DNA of 32,055 nt from Promethearchaeota archaeon (GTDB lineage Archaea > Asgardarchaeota > Lokiarchaeia > Sigynarchaeales > SOKP01). The position numbers and the translations under genes were made by a program. Positions 23,061 to 30,345 of this stretch are shown here, one piece after another. A model generated the notes under the pieces. The model did not search any database. It saw only the letters and a program-made list of their open reading frames with translations, and was not told the DNA's origin. The DNA is taken from NCBI GenBank assembly GCA_016839635.1, contig JAEOTV010000279.1, forward strand, positions 1-32,055, read 5' to 3'. How positions within the stretch are numbered: the stretch's first letter is position 1; every line of letters begins with the position of its first letter.

Positions 23061-25442
23061 CTAATTGGTTTTAATCTCTTTCTTTCTTCTCAATGTTAAC
23101 CCTATTATTCCTAAAGCTATAAACGCCAATATTAAAATTGGAAAAGGTCCGGGAATGCCTTTAGATTTTTTATAAACTAGAACGGAAGAAGAGCCAGTGT
23201 GTCCAAGGCTATCAATTGCGTAAAATGTAATATTAACCGCCCCATTTGTTAAAGCTCTCCATTCATCTTCATCAATACTTCCTGTATATGATGTAATTGG
23301 TATATTAGTTATGCCATTATCCAAAGTGTACCAAACTGATATTAAATGAATCTCTGTAACTATGATATCAAAATTAGGTAATGTCCCTATAAATTCCTGA
23401 TTTGGATTCGGATCATTTATAATTATAACTGGGTCTGTTGTATCTTTATAAATAGAAACTGCATCAGTACCAATAAGACTTACTGAATTATTTGCATAAA
23501 ATCTAAGAGTATATGTGCCATCGTCTAAATCATTCCATAGAGTGAGGTTAATTTGCCCAGAAGTTCCACATAAAGTATTAGTCATACCGTTATCAAAAGA
23601 ATACCATATAGAAACACTATCTGAGCTTACTGTAAGGCTAAAAAAAGGAGCTATGTCTGAAAAGCCTTGATTCATTGTGGGAAAAATTATATCTACTGTA
23701 GGAGGTGTAAAAGTGTATTCAGGAGTCCATTCACATGAATAGAAATCTAATATTCCAAGTGTATTATAAGGAAAATTTAATAAATTAACATCATGAACGA
23801 AATATAACCGACTGTGAAAGAGAAAGGCATGAGGATATAAATCTGAAGATAAATATATTTGTATATCATGATAAATGGTATTTCTAGCTCCATCATCCGT
23901 TGTTTCTATAGCGTCTTCTAAATTTGATTGTAACAATGGATCATTGACTAAAGCCCAATTACTCACTGAAGTATTAGAAAATAGAGGGTTGATCATGTTA
24001 GACACCTCAAAATAATCAGGACCCCACCCTGAACTAAAAATATTCAAAGAATTTTTAGAGTTTTGAGTGATATCCACCCATTCAAGATAACTAACTGGAT
24101 CATCCAGAATTGTGATACCAATATTATCACACCAATCCACTAAAACAGGGTATAAATCTGCCCAAAATCCAGTGCCATAGTATGTGTAGTTAAATGTCCC
24201 TAGATTCGCAGCTTCCCAAGCGGTATCATAGGGGTCATCATTAGCAGTAAGTCCGCTTGTATCAATTCTAGGATCATCGATTAATGTTTGTCTAGCAATC
24301 GTTAGATTATAATAAGGAGCTATGCTAGAACAATTATAATAGGCATCCCCAAAACCAGAAGAAATAGGACTACAAGCTCTCACAGCATGATTATCTCGCA
24401 TTTCTTGGATAATATGTGAATAATTAATCGCATACGAAATTGCTTTTCTCCACGTAACATTAATTTTGACATTATTCATTCCAATATAATAGTAAACTAG
24501 CCCTGAGGTTGGAGCTTCTGCAAATATAATATCTGGATCCGCTGCAAAAGTAGAATAATACGGAACCGATGGGGAAACTAGGTAGTCAATAATACGAGTT
24601 AGCATGGCATTATTTCTTGCAGTAGAATCTCCGATGATTTGAAATTTCATTTCTGTAATATTTGCTTCTCCTCTCCAATAACTATCAAAAGCATGAAAAT
24701 TTACTTCAATACCAGAATTATAATTATCATATTCAAAAGGGCCTGTACCAACTAAATCTCCAGTAGAAAGATCAATATAATCATTTTGTGAATGTGATGA
24801 AGGAGAAATCATTTGAGCGGTAGTCATACATAATAAATCCAAAAAGGGACTATAAGGACTGTTAAGGTGGATGGTTAAATTATATTCGTTAACATAATCA
24901 ATTTGCTTCATAATACTAGTACCATTATTAAATTTCCATAAAGGACTAGGAGTAGCTGAAATCATAGTATCTGGAAGCGTTCCAGTGGCGTTGATCAAAT
25001 AATTGATTCTCTCTAAATTCCATTTTACAGCACTTGAATTGAAGGGAGTGCTATCATGGAATATAAGGCCTTCTCTAAGTTTAAGACGCAGAGTAGTCTC
25101 GTCTTCCCACCAATATGATTCGGCGAGCCAATTGAGTCTAGGCATGTTAGGATCAGTCAAATTATATCTAAAGAGACCTTCACAAACCTGATCTATAACA
25201 TTCCAAGAAGATATATCCCAAGAATCGACTGGATCTATAGTAATTGGTCCTGAAGGTACACCAACAGTGAAAGGAATAAATGTTATATCACTTGTATCAA
25301 GATAAGATTCAGGGTCATTCATTTTGGTAACAGAATCGTTGGAATTTTGGAAATAAAAGTGTAGAAAGCTAAAACTCGTTAATACTAAGAGTCCTATAAA
25401 AGTATAGATAAATTTTTTTGAGTTTCTCGACATTTTAATCAT
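23061..25442 (-). CDS. SBP_bac_5-type substrate-binding surface protein with Ig-like repeats
   Basis: A 793-residue surface protein. It has an N-terminal signal/anchor (residues about 10-30) and an SBP_bac_5 peptide-binding domain (about 50-575: IDPVDSWDISSWNVIDQVCEGLF, then LRLKLREGLIFHDSTPFNSSAVKWNLE). Two Ig-like repeats follow (580-668 and 669-761), each containing WY-x-x-DNG-x-TN and FYA, then IPGPFPILILAF plus a hydrophobic span and RRKKEIK at the end, resembling an archaeal C-terminal sorting/anchor signal. It would capture oligopeptides or sugars at the cell surface. No ABC permease or ATPase gene is near, so transport partners are elsewhere or it is a sensor. Start codons at 25442 and 25433 are both possible; TGAT suits the second. 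Confidence 0.85.
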   Translation of the reverse strand: MIKMSRNSKKFIYTFIGLLVLTSFSFLHFYFQNSNDSVTKMNDPESYLDTSDITFIPFTVGVPSGPITIDPVDSWDISSWNVIDQVCEGLFRYNLTDPNMPRLNWLAESYWWEDETTLRLKLREGLIFHDSTPFNSSAVKWNLERINYLINATGTLPDTMISATPSPLWKFNNGTSIMKQIDYVNEYNLTIHLNSPYSPFLDLLCMTTAQMISPSSHSQNDYIDLSTGDLVGTGPFEYDNYNSGIEVNFHAFDSYWRGEANITEMKFQIIGDSTARNNAMLTRIIDYLVSPSVPYYSTFAADPDIIFAEAPTSGLVYYYIGMNNVKINVTWRKAISYAINYSHIIQEMRDNHAVRACSPISSGFGDAYYNCSSIAPYYNLTIARQTLIDDPRIDTSGLTANDDPYDTAWEAANLGTFNYTYYGTGFWADLYPVLVDWCDNIGITILDDPVSYLEWVDITQNSKNSLNIFSSGWGPDYFEVSNMINPLFSNTSVSNWALVNDPLLQSNLEDAIETTDDGARNTIYHDIQIYLSSDLYPHAFLFHSRLYFVHDVNLLNFPYNTLGILDFYSCEWTPEYTFTPPTVDIIFPTMNQGFSDIAPFFSLTVSSDSVSIWYSFDNGMTNTLCGTSGQINLTLWNDLDDGTYTLRFYANNSVSLIGTDAVSIYKDTTDPVIIINDPNPNQEFIGTLPNFDIIVTEIHLISVWYTLDNGITNIPITSYTGSIDEDEWRALTNGAVNITFYAIDSLGHTGSSSVLVYKKSKGIPGPFPILILAFIALGIIGLTLRRKKEIKTN

Positions 25443-25648
25443 TTTTCTTTTTAATATATTTTTATAATAAAATCCTTTAAAATGATATAAAAAGATTTTA
25501 GCGAGAATAACCGGTAAATCTTAAAAAATGGTAGTAATAGATATATTTTGGTGGTAGAAATTTATGAATTATTTGTAAAAATAAAATATTTAGAGACTTT
25601 ATCTTAGATCTGTTGAGTCATCAAGATTTATAGATCATCAACTACACG

Positions 25649-25659
25649 TTTTTATATTT
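25649..25659 (+). promoter_or_regulatory. TATA-box-like promoter of the J-domain gene
   Basis: TTTTTATATTT is centred about 27-30 bases before the ATG at 25684, so the transcript would be leaderless, consistent with the absence of a Shine-Dalgarno sequence. TCATCAA occurs twice just upstream (25618 and 25635). Confidence 0.4.
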
Positions 25660-25683
25660 GAATTTTTTTGTCCTAATTAGAAG

Positions 25684-26031
25684 ATGAATGAGAAAAAAGA
25701 TTTGTATGATCTTTTAGGGGTTGTTAAAGATTCTACAGAAGAAGAGATTAAGTTAGCGTATAGAAAATTAGCCAAAAAATATCATCCCGATCTTAACAAA
25801 ACAGATCCTCTAGCAAAAAAGAAATTCATAGAAATAAAGGAAGCATACGATACCTTAAGAGATCCAGTAAAACGTAGAAGATATGATCGAGCAAAGTTTA
25901 ATCCTCAAAGCTCAGATTGGAGTGATCTCTTTAGAAGTAATAATTATAGAAGTTTCATTGAAATAATGAGAAGAATTTATAGAAACTCAACTCCTTATTA
26001 TAAACCTCCTCCTGAGGGTATGTATATCTAA
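25684..26031 (+). CDS. Short J-domain (DnaJ-like) protein
   Basis: A 115-residue co-chaperone with an N-terminal J domain (residues 5-66): [20 protein letters not shown], the catalytic HPD loop at 34-36 ([11 protein letters not shown]), and the helix [18 protein letters not shown]. The rest is a short Gly-poor tail ([19 protein letters not shown], then PPPEGMYI) without the Gly/Phe, zinc or substrate-binding domains of a full DnaJ. J domains stimulate Hsp70 ATPase, so this is a specialised recruiter, perhaps through its tail. No dnaK or grpE gene is near. The product is probably cytosolic. Confidence 0.88.
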   Translation: MNEKKDLYDLLGVVKDSTEEEIKLAYRKLAKKYHPDLNKTDPLAKKKFIEIKEAYDTLRDPVKRRRYDRAKFNPQSSDWSDLFRSNNYRSFIEIMRRIYRNSTPYYKPPPEGMYI

Positions 26032-26117
26032 TTCAGATATTTAACTTATCTAGTTTAGATATATCGATTTTTCTACTATTTCTTGTTTATCTTAAAACTA
26101 CACTTTTTAATATACTG

Positions 26118-26151
26118 GAAGGTGTTGTTATCTTTATTTGATACCACCTTC
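26118..26151. repeat. Imperfect inverted repeat after the J-domain gene
   Basis: GAAGGTG (26118-26124) pairs with CACCTTC (26145-26151). The inside adds TATC/GATA pairing (26129-26132 with 26140-26143) around a bulge, closing a 7-base loop (TTTATTT). No T-run follows on the plus strand. It stands out as GC-containing structure in an AT-rich gap and could be a terminator stem, an operator or a structured RNA. Confidence 0.4.
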
Positions 26152-26217
26152 AAAATAATATAGTATTAAAAAATGAATAAAAAAAAAAAATTAAAATAAT
26201 AAAACTATAGTATTATT

Positions 26218-26343
26218 ATGACAGCAATGATTCAAGAAATGGGTAATTGTGAAGAATGTGAGGCGGAAATTAATCTTGCTGAAGCATGGAGAGTAGATGA
26301 GAAATACTATTGTCAACGTTGCTTTGAAAAATTAAACCTCTAA
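26218..26343 (+). CDS. 41-residue zinc-binding microprotein
   Basis: A small reading frame starting at ATG 26218 and ending at TAA 26341-26343. It carries two CxxC knuckles, NCEECEAE (C11, C14) and YYCQRCFEKL (C32, C35), spaced 17 residues apart, a zinc-ribbon-like arrangement, with a W-x-V-D-E-K-Y strand between them. Such proteins often bind nucleic acid or another protein. The ATG lies 26 bases after a poly-A stretch and is in frame with ATGs three and seven codons later (26227, 26239). The regular Cys spacing argues it is real despite its size. The function is unknown. Confidence 0.5.
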   Translation: MTAMIQEMGNCEECEAEINLAEAWRVDEKYYCQRCFEKLNL

Positions 26344-26506
26344 TTTTAACACGTTCACTTCTAGGTAAATCGATTCAAAGTATTAAAGCAAAATCTTAAA
26401 GTAAAGATCATATTATTTTTAACAAAAATATATTTAATTTTAGATTTCATTATTACTTTTAAATTGAATATAATGATTATAATTTAATTCTACTTTAAAT
26501 GAAATT

Positions 26507-26776
26507 ATGTCTGACTCTTCAAAACCTGGCGAAATTAATAAAATAAAATCGGAATATAATAAAAAATTAAAAGATTTGGAAGCTAATTTAGCAATGAAAC
26601 ATAAAGAGTTGAATCAGATTGATAGAGCTATTTTGCACGATAAAAAAAAAATAAATCATTCTGGTCTTTCTAAATTAAAATCAAAAAAAGCAGAATTAAA
26701 TGCAACCATGACTCTCTTAAAAAAGGAGATTATCAAAGTCAATAAAGAAAAAATCAAAAAACTGAGAAAACTATAA
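26507..26776 (+). CDS. Small basic coiled-coil protein
   Basis: An 89-residue, Lys-rich protein. After an unstructured N-terminus (MSDSSKPGEIN), almost the entire chain is helical with heptad-like leucine/isoleucine spacing (IKSEYNKKLKDLEANLAMKH, ELNQIDRAILHDKKKINH, then LKSKKAELNATMTLLKKEII). A break at NHSGL could be a hairpin turn, giving an antiparallel helical pair. No known family is recognised. It could be nucleic-acid-associated because of its charge, but that is inference. The ATG at 26507 has no strong ribosome-binding site. It is convergent with the NosD-like gene. Confidence 0.65.
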   Translation: MSDSSKPGEINKIKSEYNKKLKDLEANLAMKHKELNQIDRAILHDKKKINHSGLSKLKSKKAELNATMTLLKKEIIKVNKEKIKKLRKL

Positions 26777-26926
26777 TCCATTTCCTTCGACGTGAAAGAA
26801 TCAATTATCCTAATACAATTACCCGAAAATAATTTATTATTTTTTCTGTATATAATCGCTTAAAGATCTGAAATTTGGTTTTAATTAAGGTAGTTTAAAT
26901 AGAAAAAGAATTAAGTAAATTAGATA

Positions 26927-28294
26927 TTAAGTTGTTTCTTTTCGTTTAATGAAATACATATAAGCGATACCTATTACAACCATTGCTCCCGTCACGGATC
27001 CAACTACGATAACAGCTATAACTACTGGATCTAATCCATCTGGTCTTCTAGGAGCGATTGGTAAATAATCAATACTTCCCGCAGAACCCCCTATATGCGT
27101 ATAAGGGGTATCCACAATTCCATCTTTATTATTATCTAGCCCTGTATGATTATCCCAGTAATTACCAATAGTACTAGTATTCCACTTATTATCAGCTCCA
27201 TTATCAATTGCGTGCTTTAAATTTTCTACAAACAAGTTCTCAGAGAGTGAATTGTTATCAGAATTTGAATCAATACATACTCCAACAGTATTTTCAGATA
27301 TGAGATTATCTATAATCATATTAAATTTACTTTCATCCCCTTCACCACCACCAGTTAAATATATTCCAAACATTAGATTTTCGCTGATACCATTTCCTGT
27401 TATTACATTAAAATTACAATTAGAGTCTAAATATAATCCTTCAGAGCTATTTCGTATTGTATTTTCTATAAAAGTGTTTTTAATGCAATATGATTCAAGA
27501 TAGACTCCAAATAAAACGTTATTTTCTATTAGGTTTTTTGAAATCATATTATTTCTGCTATAATATTCAAGATCAATCCCTCTTTCTCCATTATTGTTTA
27601 TAGTATTGTCCGAAACTGTATTGTATCCACAATAATCATATAACTCAATCCCATAATATGCATTTTCATTTACGATGTTTTCCTTGATTATTGTATTATT
27701 TGAATGCCAATGTAATGAGATCCCTACTCCACCATTCTGATTTGCTGTATTTCCAAATATGGTGTTGTTGTTATTTTCCTCATAGAAATATATACCACTA
27801 TCATCATTATTATTTACTATATTCTCTGAAATGGTATTATTACTGCATTTATAGACTAGAGCTATTCCCGCATAACCATTATTAGAACAGTTGTTGTTGA
27901 ATATTACCGAATTATTCACAAAGTCTAAATAGATTCCATAATCAGGAGAATTATAAATTTTGCAGTTTTGGATTATGAAAAAAACATTTGAGTCTTGAAT
28001 GTAAATACCATATCCAGTGGGAGAACTACTTGCATCAATAGTGACATTTTCAATTTTATATGGATTACTCCATGAGCCATCACCACTACACCAATCATAA
28101 CTTGTTGTAGTAGACCAATTCCCTGGAATACTCCCATCAATATGAATGAAATTAACAGTATACTCTGCTGAGACATGTGGATTATCTATAAATGAACTAA
28201 TATCATTCTTGGAATTATATTTGTAACTAAGAATTAAAGGGAAGATAAACCCAATAATTAATAATATCGTTATTTTTTTATTTTTGATTTTCAT
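26927..28294 (-). CDS. NosD-like right-handed beta-helix surface protein
   Basis: A 455-residue secreted or surface protein. A signal segment (about 8-24) is followed by a domain start (SIPGNWSTTTSYDWCSGDGSWSNPYKIENVTI, about 54-85) and then many 22-25-residue coils with repeating N-x-I/V-x-x-N-x-I patterns (SNNTISENIVNNNDDSGIYF, then NNTIFGNTANQNGG, and so on up to about 370). A C-terminal transmembrane span (PVVIAVIVVGSVTGAMVVIG, from about 423) and KRKETT tail close it. The repeats match the NosD/PbH1 right-handed parallel beta-helix, common in archaeal surface proteins and often binding polysaccharide. The name NosD here is structural only; nothing suggests nitrous-oxide reduction. Confidence 0.85.
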   Translation of the reverse strand: MKIKNKKITILLIIGFIFPLILSYKYNSKNDISSFIDNPHVSAEYTVNFIHIDGSIPGNWSTTTSYDWCSGDGSWSNPYKIENVTIDASSSPTGYGIYIQDSNVFFIIQNCKIYNSPDYGIYLDFVNNSVIFNNNCSNNGYAGIALVYKCSNNTISENIVNNNDDSGIYFYEENNNNTIFGNTANQNGGVGISLHWHSNNTIIKENIVNENAYYGIELYDYCGYNTVSDNTINNNGERGIDLEYYSRNNMISKNLIENNVLFGVYLESYCIKNTFIENTIRNSSEGLYLDSNCNFNVITGNGISENLMFGIYLTGGGEGDESKFNMIIDNLISENTVGVCIDSNSDNNSLSENLFVENLKHAIDNGADNKWNTSTIGNYWDNHTGLDNNKDGIVDTPYTHIGGSAGSIDYLPIAPRRPDGLDPVVIAVIVVGSVTGAMVVIGIAYMYFIKRKETT

Positions 28295-28454
28295 ATTCCT
28301 AATTTTAATTATTATTTTAATATTAATGGTAAGAAAAACATGTATATAATGATATAGATCTAATATTCCCCCTTAATAAGATACCCAATCTATGATTATT
28401 TAATGGGAATAAGGGATGAAATTATAGAAATATTCCAAAAATTTTTTTTATAGA

Positions 28455-28469
28455 GTTTAGTAACTAAAC
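28455..28469. promoter_or_regulatory. MarR operator upstream of the MarR gene
   Basis: GTTTAGTAACTAAAC is a perfect inverted repeat (6-base arms, 3-base centre) lying 5 bases before the MarR ATG, between a TATA-like TTTTTTTATAG (28443-28453) and the expected start of transcription. The same arms occur in a second site at 28991-29009. Two copies beside a MarR gene and the next gene strongly suggest autoregulation. Confidence 0.6.
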
Positions 28470-28474
28470 ATAAT

Positions 28475-28924
28475 ATGATCAATAACAAAGAGCTTATTAA
28501 TAAAATTCTTGAGACCATCAGTAAACTAACATTTCTTGATAGAAGAAGAAAAATCACATACCAAGATATTAGACTTTATCCTTCAGAGATTCATCTTTTG
28601 TTATTCATTTATCATATTCAAGACACAAATATAACAAAAATTGCTGATCGGCTCGGTTTAACTAAAGGAGCGATTTCTCAAACTCTCTCTCGCCTTCATA
28701 AGAAGGGAATAATTATAAAAAGAACTGACCATTCTAAAAAGAATGAATTACAAGTCCAATTTACAAAGAAAGGGCAATCGTTAATGGACCATGTAATTGA
28801 ATTTAGAAAATCTCTCGAAACAAAATATCTAAATTTCTTGAAAACTAAATCCGATAAAGAAAAGCAAATTATTTCTGATTTTCTTGATACATTAGTCTCA
28901 ATAATGGATCATAATAAAACTTAG
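28475..28924 (+). CDS. MarR-family transcriptional regulator
   Basis: A 149-residue winged-helix regulator. The recognition region TNITKIADRLGLTKGAISQTLSRLHKKGIIIKRTD (about 50-84) contains the helix-turn-helix and the start of the wing, followed by a basic wing (HSKKNELQVQFT) and dimerisation helices at both ends (HIQDT upstream, SLMDHVIEFRKSLETKYLNFL downstream), in keeping with the MarR architecture. MarR proteins sense small aromatic or oxidative signals. The palindromes at 28455 and 28991 are its likely targets, making it autorepressed and a regulator of the SRPBCC gene. The transcript appears leaderless or nearly so. Confidence 0.85.
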   Translation: MINNKELINKILETISKLTFLDRRRKITYQDIRLYPSEIHLLLFIYHIQDTNITKIADRLGLTKGAISQTLSRLHKKGIIIKRTDHSKKNELQVQFTKKGQSLMDHVIEFRKSLETKYLNFLKTKSDKEKQIISDFLDTLVSIMDHNKT

Positions 28925-28990
28925 GTCCTATACAATAGTGTCTAATTATTATAGAAATCTTTTTAAGTAATTTTAATCTTATTCTTCATA

Positions 28991-29009
28991 GTGTTTAGAT
29001 ACTAAACAC
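28991..29009. promoter_or_regulatory. MarR operator upstream of the SRPBCC gene
   Basis: GTGTTTAGATACTAAACAC is a perfect inverted repeat with 8-base arms and a 3-base centre. Its core GTTTAG-N3-CTAAAC matches the site before the MarR gene. It lies about 25-30 bases after a TATA-like CTTTTTAAGTA (28959-28969), so it should cover the transcription start of the SRPBCC gene. Confidence 0.6.
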
Positions 29010-29036
29010 AAAATTAAATGCATCAAAATCATTTAG

Positions 29037-29588
29037 GTGTTAAATATAAATACTACTAAATCAGAAAAAATAGTACAAAAATATTTCCAGAATAAATCAA
29101 AATATTTGAGAAAAATACAAGAATTTTCAGGAACTATTAGTGCGACTCCTGAGAAAATCTTTCCACTTTTATGTCCTGCTCGTGAAGCCGATTGGATTCC
29201 TGGATGGGATTCGGAATTAATCTATACAGAATCTGGTTACGCTGAAGACAAATGTGTATTTCGCACTAATAAATCTAACACTGCAGGTGAAGGATTATGG
29301 ATTTTTACTGGATTCAAACTTAATGAATATGTAGAATTTGTAAAATTCCAAAAAGATATATTATTACATTGTAGGATAAGCTTAACTCAAAATGAAGATG
29401 GAACAACAACCAAAACCTGGAAAACAATCTCAACAGCATTAACAGAAGAAGGAAATAAGAAAATTGAAAGTATGATAGATGATAAAAACCACAATCCTGT
29501 TATTCACTTGATGGAATATTACCTGAAAAATGGAAAAATAATCTCAAAAAGTTCGCTAATAAAGAATAAGATACATGGTCAACATTAA
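29037..29588 (+). CDS. SRPBCC/START-like ligand-binding protein
   Basis: A 183-residue protein of the SRPBCC (START/Bet v 1-like) fold. After a helical N-terminus, EFSGTISATPEKIFPLLCPAREADWIPGWD (about 29-58) is the strand plus pocket helix seen in the superfamily. Beta strands follow (CVFRTNKSN, LWIFTGFKL, YVEFVKF, ILLHCRISLTQ, TTKTWKTIST), then a long C-terminal helix (NHNPVIHLMEYYLKNGKI). Such proteins bind lipids or aromatic ligands or act as small enzymes. Its promoter carries the MarR palindrome, so MarR probably controls it by sensing a related ligand. The start is unsure: the GTG at 29037 sits inside an AGGTG ribosome-binding-like stretch, and ATG 29018 leads into another frame. Confidence 0.7.
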   Translation: MLNINTTKSEKIVQKYFQNKSKYLRKIQEFSGTISATPEKIFPLLCPAREADWIPGWDSELIYTESGYAEDKCVFRTNKSNTAGEGLWIFTGFKLNEYVEFVKFQKDILLHCRISLTQNEDGTTTKTWKTISTALTEEGNKKIESMIDDKNHNPVIHLMEYYLKNGKIISKSSLIKNKIHGQH

Positions 29589-29694
29589 TGATTCTGAGTT
29601 CCCAAAATAAATTTTTTTAATTCCTATTTTTATGCAAGAAAACTAATTGAGTGTTCTGGCCTTTAATTATAATAAGATATATTAAAGTCTAAAC

Positions 29695-29738
29695 AAAAAA
29701 AATAAGGATTTTATAATGAAATGTTGTTACATTTCATT
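29695..29738 (-). terminator. Hairpin with T-run ending the leftward Cys-rich operon
   Basis: AATGAAATGT (29715-29724) pairs perfectly with ACATTTCATT (29729-29738) across a 4-base loop, overlapping the stop codon of the leftward gene. Read on the minus strand, an 8-base T-run follows at 29702-29695. This is a good terminator candidate. Confidence 0.6.
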
Positions 29739-30327
29739 TCTGTGCGTTACGACAACATTTTTCACGAAAGTATGGGTAGATTTTACAAAGTTTAGTAATG
29801 CTTCGAGTTAATTCATTATCACCACATAAATTCTCTCCGTGATATTTACAGAGAATAATTACAAGTTGATTTATAGTATCTTTCAGTCTGTCACATACTT
29901 TCAATTGCAGATCAGGCACTGTTTCATCAAACTCAAGGTCAGGGAGATCTATATTAATTCCTTGATTCACTGTATCTGGATTTAAGAATTGATTAATAGT
30001 ATCTAAATTCATAAATATTATTCCCCAATCTGGAATTTTAGGAGAACAACAAGCGAAACAGCAATATTTCCTAAATAAATTATAGTATTTACATAAAGCT
30101 GAAATAGTTTTGTAAAGATCACTTTCACAGAAGTCAAGTTTTTTATCAGCTGTATATTCACATAGATATTTGATTATATGTTTTATTCGTTTCTTGAGAG
30201 CTTCACAAAATGAACTCCGATATTTTAAAATCAGCTCAGTAATTTCTTGCATTCCTTCATCTGGACTTGAAATTTGCTTTAATGTCCCGAGACTTTCCAT
30301 AAACTCGTTTTTTTCATCTTTATTCAT
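29734..30327 (-). CDS. Cys-rich helical protein with an internal duplication
   Basis: A 197-residue protein that I cannot assign. It has 14 Cys arranged in two repeats. Repeat 1 (41-90) reads C-x14-C-x10-C-x11-C-x9-CC and repeat 2 (145-192) reads C-x14-C-x7-C-x12-C-x9-CC, with shared residues such as LKxxI, LCKYY/LCKIY and FRKYCC/FREKCC. An extra CFACC follows repeat 1, and a linker with three aspartate-rich segments (about 95-143) joins the two. There is no signal peptide, so the Cys may bind metal or clusters in the cytosol rather than form disulfides. It begins 18 bases after the large gene to its right and is surely co-transcribed with it. Confidence 0.65.
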   Translation of the reverse strand: MNKDEKNEFMESLGTLKQISSPDEGMQEITELILKYRSSFCEALKKRIKHIIKYLCEYTADKKLDFCESDLYKTISALCKYYNLFRKYCCFACCSPKIPDWGIIFMNLDTINQFLNPDTVNQGINIDLPDLEFDETVPDLQLKVCDRLKDTINQLVIILCKYHGENLCGDNELTRSITKLCKIYPYFREKCCRNAQK

Positions 30328-30345
30328 TCAATTTCACCTATTATT

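Noticed and set aside
26927..28294. A nitrous-oxide reductase accessory gene (nosD).
   Set aside because: Only the beta-helix repeat matches. The protein has a C-terminal membrane anchor and no nos genes are near, so it is a generic surface beta-helix protein.
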